A stretch of 64,000 bases of DNA, taken from contig NZ_JAAMOX010000002.1 in NCBI RefSeq assembly GCF_011758565.1, positions 930,001-994,000 on the forward strand, read 5' to 3'. Source of the DNA: Lysinibacter cavernae. GTDB lineage: Bacteria; Actinomycetota; Actinomycetes; Actinomycetales; Microbacteriaceae. Both the position numbers and the translations under genes were made by a program. Position 1 is the stretch's first letter, and each line of letters starts with the position of its first letter. Below the pieces are notes generated by a model, which worked only from the letters and a program-made list of their open reading frames with translations, was not told where the DNA came from and did no database searches. This document shows, piece by piece, positions 61,081 through 64,000 of this stretch.

Positions 61081-62525
61081 CCGACTCACCAGCACCGCTT
61101 CCCTCTGCCTGCGACGTGGTTGTGGTTGGCGCGAGCCTGTCAGGGCTCGTTGCCGCTTTTGAACTTGCTCGCACGGGTCTCAGCGTTCTTGTCCTTGAGG
61201 CCGATGGTTTAAACGAGGTCGGCCGGCTGGGTACGCAACCAACCTCAGCGCTTCCTGCCCAGGCGCGCGCTGACCGAATCGCCTCTGTGGTGAGAGATCC
61301 TGGCGATGAATTGCGAACGCTGCTTGCCGACCTGGAATCGTCCGACGCGGCGTACTCGTTGAGCCCGTTGCCGATTGCCGTCTCAGACGCTTCCGCAGGG
61401 GTCCGCCTTCTCGATTACGACGGCATCCTTGGGATTCCGGTGTCGCCACTTGGCCGCGACGTCGCCAAGCTTGTTGGCACAGGCCCCAGCCTGCGCGGGT
61501 ATCTTGACCGGCTCAAGCCGGTTCTGACAATCGGCAAGGAGCAGTATCTTGGCCCGCTCGTTCGTAGCCGACTCGGCGCAACGCTGGCGTGTCAGTTGGT
61601 TGAGCCCGTCGTGCGCGACCGATACGGTGTTGATGCCGATCAGGTTGAGGTTGCTGTGGCAATACCGGGGCTTAACGAGGCGATGACTCGGACGGGTTCC
61701 CTTTCGGGCGCTGTCCTCTCGCTCGTTGAAGAACACCGTCGTCGCGAGGTGCTGCACGGCGTGACGGGCGGGCTCGGCACGCTCGTGAGACTGTTGCAGA
61801 ATCGACTGGATTTTTTCTCAGCTCCCGTTGCAACCGGTCAACGCGTGACTTCGGTTGTTGAACAGGCCAGCTCGCTGACCGCCCAGCGGCTGTGGTCGGT
61901 GAATACCGCAGACGGTCGGTCCGTGACGGCCCGCTCCGTGCTGCTGGCCTGCTCGCCATCCAACGTTGATGTTCAACCAACGGATTTGCACACCTGGCAG
62001 AAGGTTGCCGACAGTCGCGACGAAATTATCGCTCTGCGCGAACGGGCAGACGGCGGCTCATATGCAATATCTGTCATACGTTGTGCAACGGCAGATCTTG
62101 CCGGAGTGGCCCCGTACACGATCTCTGCACGTCCGGACGGAGGGATTCGGAGGGTCGAGAGGCTTTCGGCCTTCGAGGCTGCGCCAGCCTCCCCCTCAGC
62201 TGATGGCACCGAGGCGCTGCGCGTCGTCCGATATATTGGCGCGGATGGCGAGGCCCTGCAGCCGCTCGTTGAGGCTGAACTCTCGGCATTCCTCGGGCTT
62301 GAGCGACTCTCCATTCGGGAGACTCTTGTTGACGAACGATCTCCGGTGAACTGGGATACCCCAACTCGAGCGCATCAGGTGCAGGGCGAACCGGATGAGC
62401 CAGCATCTGTTGCCCTGTGTTCGTTCGTGCGACTCTGGCCGCAAGAGGGTCAACTCGACCAGGTTCTTGCCCACACAAAGGAGCACACACTTCGACTGCG
62501 ACGTCATCTGCTTGGCCTCGCATAG
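61077..62525 (+). CDS. FAD-dependent oxidoreductase (protoporphyrinogen oxidase-like)
   Basis: 482 residues. N-terminal dinucleotide-binding motif DVVVVGASLSGLVAAFELARTGLSVLVLEA in parts, followed by a HemY/amine-oxidase-like body and a C-terminal segment ending ...EHTLRLRRHLLGLA. The Asn in GLNEVGR replaces the more common GG/GR motif of amine oxidases. Overlaps the protease gene by 4 nt. It is not embedded in a haem operon here, so the HemY function should not be assumed. Confidence 0.8.
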   Translation: MTDSPAPLPSACDVVVVGASLSGLVAAFELARTGLSVLVLEADGLNEVGRLGTQPTSALPAQARADRIASVVRDPGDELRTLLADLESSDAAYSLSPLPIAVSDASAGVRLLDYDGILGIPVSPLGRDVAKLVGTGPSLRGYLDRLKPVLTIGKEQYLGPLVRSRLGATLACQLVEPVVRDRYGVDADQVEVAVAIPGLNEAMTRTGSLSGAVLSLVEEHRRREVLHGVTGGLGTLVRLLQNRLDFFSAPVATGQRVTSVVEQASSLTAQRLWSVNTADGRSVTARSVLLACSPSNVDVQPTDLHTWQKVADSRDEIIALRERADGGSYAISVIRCATADLAGVAPYTISARPDGGIRRVERLSAFEAAPASPSADGTEALRVVRYIGADGEALQPLVEAELSAFLGLERLSIRETLVDERSPVNWDTPTRAHQVQGEPDEPASVALCSFVRLWPQEGQLDQVLAHTKEHTLRLRRHLLGLA

Positions 62526-62612
62526 TCGTTCTGGAATATACATAGACGTGCTTATGGGGCTACGCTGTGAAGACACGTTAATCGTCAACGAAGAGTGTGA
62601 GGAATTGTGGGC

Positions 62613-63167
62613 ATGAAAGGCAAAATTGCTTTTGTTCTCGGAGCGGCCGTTGGTTACGTTCTCGGCGCCCGAGCAGGTCGTAAACGCTACGAGCAGATTC
62701 GCTCCGGTGCTGAAAAGCTGTGGAACACCGGGCCAGTTCAGGCCGGGGCAACGCAGGTCAAAGACTTCGTCAACGCCCAGGGTGCTGCGGCCGGCTCGGT
62801 CGCGGCAGATACGCTCAAGACCGTGGTGAATGTGCTCATCGAGCGCATGGCCGCGCCGAAGCCAGCCCCGGCAACACATCCCGCTGCGACGGACAAGGCA
62901 GCGCCGGCCCCCGCTGAGAAGGCCGATTCGGCGCCAGCGGCGAAAGCTGCCGCTTCGAGTTCAGCGTCCACAACAGCAACCACTGCGGCTGCAAAGAAGG
63001 CCCCTGCAAAGAAGGCTCCCGCCAAAAAGGCCGCGCCAAAGAAGACGGCCACGAAGCCTGCCGCAAGCAAGACATCGGCAACCAAATCGGGTTCAGGGTC
63101 TTCGAAAACCGGTGGTGCCAAAAAGGCTAGCTCAAGCGACTCCACCGCTCAGGGAAGTGACTCATGA
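62613..63167 (+). CDS. YtxH-like membrane protein with histone H1-like tail
   Basis: 184 residues from ATG 62613; a GTG at 62607 is also possible with GAGG upstream. One helix with KIAFVLGAAVGYVLGARAGRKRYEQI, typical of short YtxH-like proteins, then a linker helix. Residues about 85-184 are Ala/Lys/Pro/Ser-rich with AKKAPAKKAPAKKAAPKK repeats like eukaryotic H1 or mycobacterial HupB tails. The tail is basic enough to bind nucleic acid or wall polymers; this is inference. It overlaps the next gene by 4 nt. Confidence 0.8.
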   Translation: MKGKIAFVLGAAVGYVLGARAGRKRYEQIRSGAEKLWNTGPVQAGATQVKDFVNAQGAAAGSVAADTLKTVVNVLIERMAAPKPAPATHPAATDKAAPAPAEKADSAPAAKAAASSSASTTATTAAAKKAPAKKAPAKKAAPKKTATKPAASKTSATKSGSGSSKTGGAKKASSSDSTAQGSDS

Positions 63168-63577
63168 GTTCGCCGAACGAGCAGCCGACCGAGAAAGACT
63201 CTCTGTTTACGCTCCTCACTCGCCTCCCAGCACAGCTCATCGCCCTCGGGCGCGCTGAGCTCGACAAGGCGAAGAACGAGATCGTTGGAAAGCTCAAGAA
63301 GCTTGGCATCGGCGTAGCCCTTCTGATCGTGGCGATCTTCTTTGTGTTTTTTGCCATCGCGTCCTTTGTTGCGGCGGCAATCGCCGGCATCGCCACGGCT
63401 CTTCCGGTCTGGCTCGCAGCACTTATCGTTGCCTTTGGTCTGTTGCTCCTCACCGCAGGATGCGTCTGGCTCGGCATCAATCGCATCAAAAATGGCGTGC
63501 CCGTTCCCGACGAGACCCTCGACAGCATTGAGAAAGACTTTCGTTCGATGAGTGAGGCAACACAGAATGGACGCTAA
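63164..63577 (+). CDS. Phage-holin-3-type membrane protein (DUF1469-like)
   Basis: 137 residues; two or three membrane helices (about 47-70, 75-100) with a preceding amphipathic segment LPAQLIALGRAELDKAKNEIVGKLKKLG. This is the chromosomal actinobacterial holin-X/Phage_holin_3_6 family, not evidence for a phage. It overlaps the following gene and belongs to a conserved trio with the YtxH-like and DUF3618 proteins. Confidence 0.85.
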   Translation: MSSPNEQPTEKDSLFTLLTRLPAQLIALGRAELDKAKNEIVGKLKKLGIGVALLIVAIFFVFFAIASFVAAAIAGIATALPVWLAALIVAFGLLLLTAGCVWLGINRIKNGVPVPDETLDSIEKDFRSMSEATQNGR

Positions 63578-63848
63578 CTACCAGACGCCAAACAGCGCGG
63601 CGACGCCAGACCTCGGTGCGTCGACCGAGGCCGACATCGAGCGGCTCCGCGAGGAGATTGGAGAAACCCTTCGTGCGCTCGAAGAAAAACTGAATGTTGG
63701 TAAGCGCGTCGACGAGGCAACTGATCGCGCCTTCGTGCGCGTTGTTGAGCTCAAGCGCACAAAGCCGATTGCCTTTGTTGCCGGAGTTGCCGGCATCGCG
63801 ATCATCGCAGGCGTTGTGGTCTGGTCGACTGCGCGAAAGCTGTTCTAA
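63567..63848 (+). CDS. DUF3618 membrane protein
   Basis: 93 residues from ATG 63567 (GAGG 9 nt upstream; 11-nt overlap with the holin-type gene). TEADIERLREEIGETLRALEEKLN forms the hallmark amphipathic helix and PIAFVAGVAGIAIIAGVVVW the membrane helix. Together with the two preceding proteins it is probably an envelope-associated complex; its function is not known. Confidence 0.88.
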   Translation: MDANYQTPNSAATPDLGASTEADIERLREEIGETLRALEEKLNVGKRVDEATDRAFVRVVELKRTKPIAFVAGVAGIAIIAGVVVWSTARKLF

Positions 63849-64000
63849 ACAGGACTTCAGTACGATGTTGCCGGCCGCCGAACCGCGGGATGAGTAACCG
63901 CCAAGCTGTGGACTAAGCTATCTTCAAGCTGTCCGCGAGGCCCATGACATAACGTTTTGGTTCCGCGAGCAGAACGGGACACAATAGAGGAATGACGAGC
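63849..64000. other. Window end; possible start of another gene
   Basis: 152 bp with no recognisable RNA or complete gene. An ATG at 63992 (ATGACGAGC) is preceded by AGAGG and by CACAAT, which might be a short-leader promoter and start, but only three codons are inside the window. Confidence 0.2.

Noticed and set aside
62738-63145. 135-residue hydrophobic minus-strand frame
   Set aside because: Antisense to the Ala/Lys repeat tail; its Ala/Phe richness is the complement of that tail.
63164-63577. Holin-type gene as a sign of a prophage
   Set aside because: The family is chromosomal in actinobacteria, flanked here by YtxH-like and DUF3618 genes; no phage structural, lysin or integrase gene nearby.
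1-64000. tRNA or rRNA genes
   Set aside because: No cloverleaf with a TTCGAATC-type arm or rRNA-like stretch was recognised in intergenic DNA; a dedicated search was not possible.

Overview
The window is GC-rich, densely coding DNA from an actinobacterium. High-GC codon use, frequent ggatgc/gcatcc words, lipoprotein binding proteins with short lipoboxes, a class-E-type sortase signal (LAETG), a fused PutA, a DUF3618/holin-type/YtxH-like membrane cluster and ABC sugar operons lacking their own ATPase all point to Micrococcales, most likely Microbacteriaceae. The family placement is inference; no rRNA, tRNA, CRISPR array, transposase or prophage block was seen.

Layout. (1) 1-1172 (-): an LAETG surface protein with ten 24-bp repeats, cut by the window edge. 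(2) 1439-6701 (-): a five-gene oligopeptide/dipeptide ABC operon divergent from an Lrp/AsnC regulator (6882-7457). (3) 7993-12738 (+): a branched-chain amino-acid-type (Liv) ABC operon. (4) 12983-23745 (+): a GntR/FCD regulator, a GC-rich low-complexity gap, an ABM-domain protein, a CUT2-type ABC importer and a hydantoinase A/B plus amidohydrolase trio. (5) 24067-29331: fused proline catabolic enzyme PutA (-) divergent from a PucR-type regulator (+). (6) 29425-32934 (-): a LuxR-type two-component system and an ABC-2 exporter. (7) 33125-40712: a GntR/UTRA regulator (-) divergent from an amidohydrolase and a dipeptide-type ABC importer whose two ATPases are fused (+). (8) 40804-50472: xylose module, xylB and xylA (-) divergent from a xylose-type CUT2 importer and two ROK regulators (+). 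(9) 50635-58122: a ThuA/ThuB-like disaccharide module with a CUT1 importer (-) divergent from a LacI regulator (+). (10) 58438-63848 (+): glyS, a CPBP protease, an FAD-dependent oxidoreductase and three small envelope proteins.

The region is therefore a chain of uptake-and-catabolism cassettes. Each pairs an importer or enzyme set with a local regulator, and several have a visible palindromic operator candidate: GTAAACCGATTTAC twice before lacI, AACTTGTAAACAAGTT before the UTRA regulator and ATAAGTA-N9-TACTTAT between xylA and the xylose importer.

The least explained structural feature is a set of ten long intergenic palindromes (stems of about 16-35 bp, mostly without a terminal T-run). Nine lie 0-79 nt past the end of a gene; the tenth is about 330 nt past one. 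Several share sequence with one another (13979/58201; 18663/42299; 23791/23895). They may be a dispersed family of terminator-like or mRNA-end elements.
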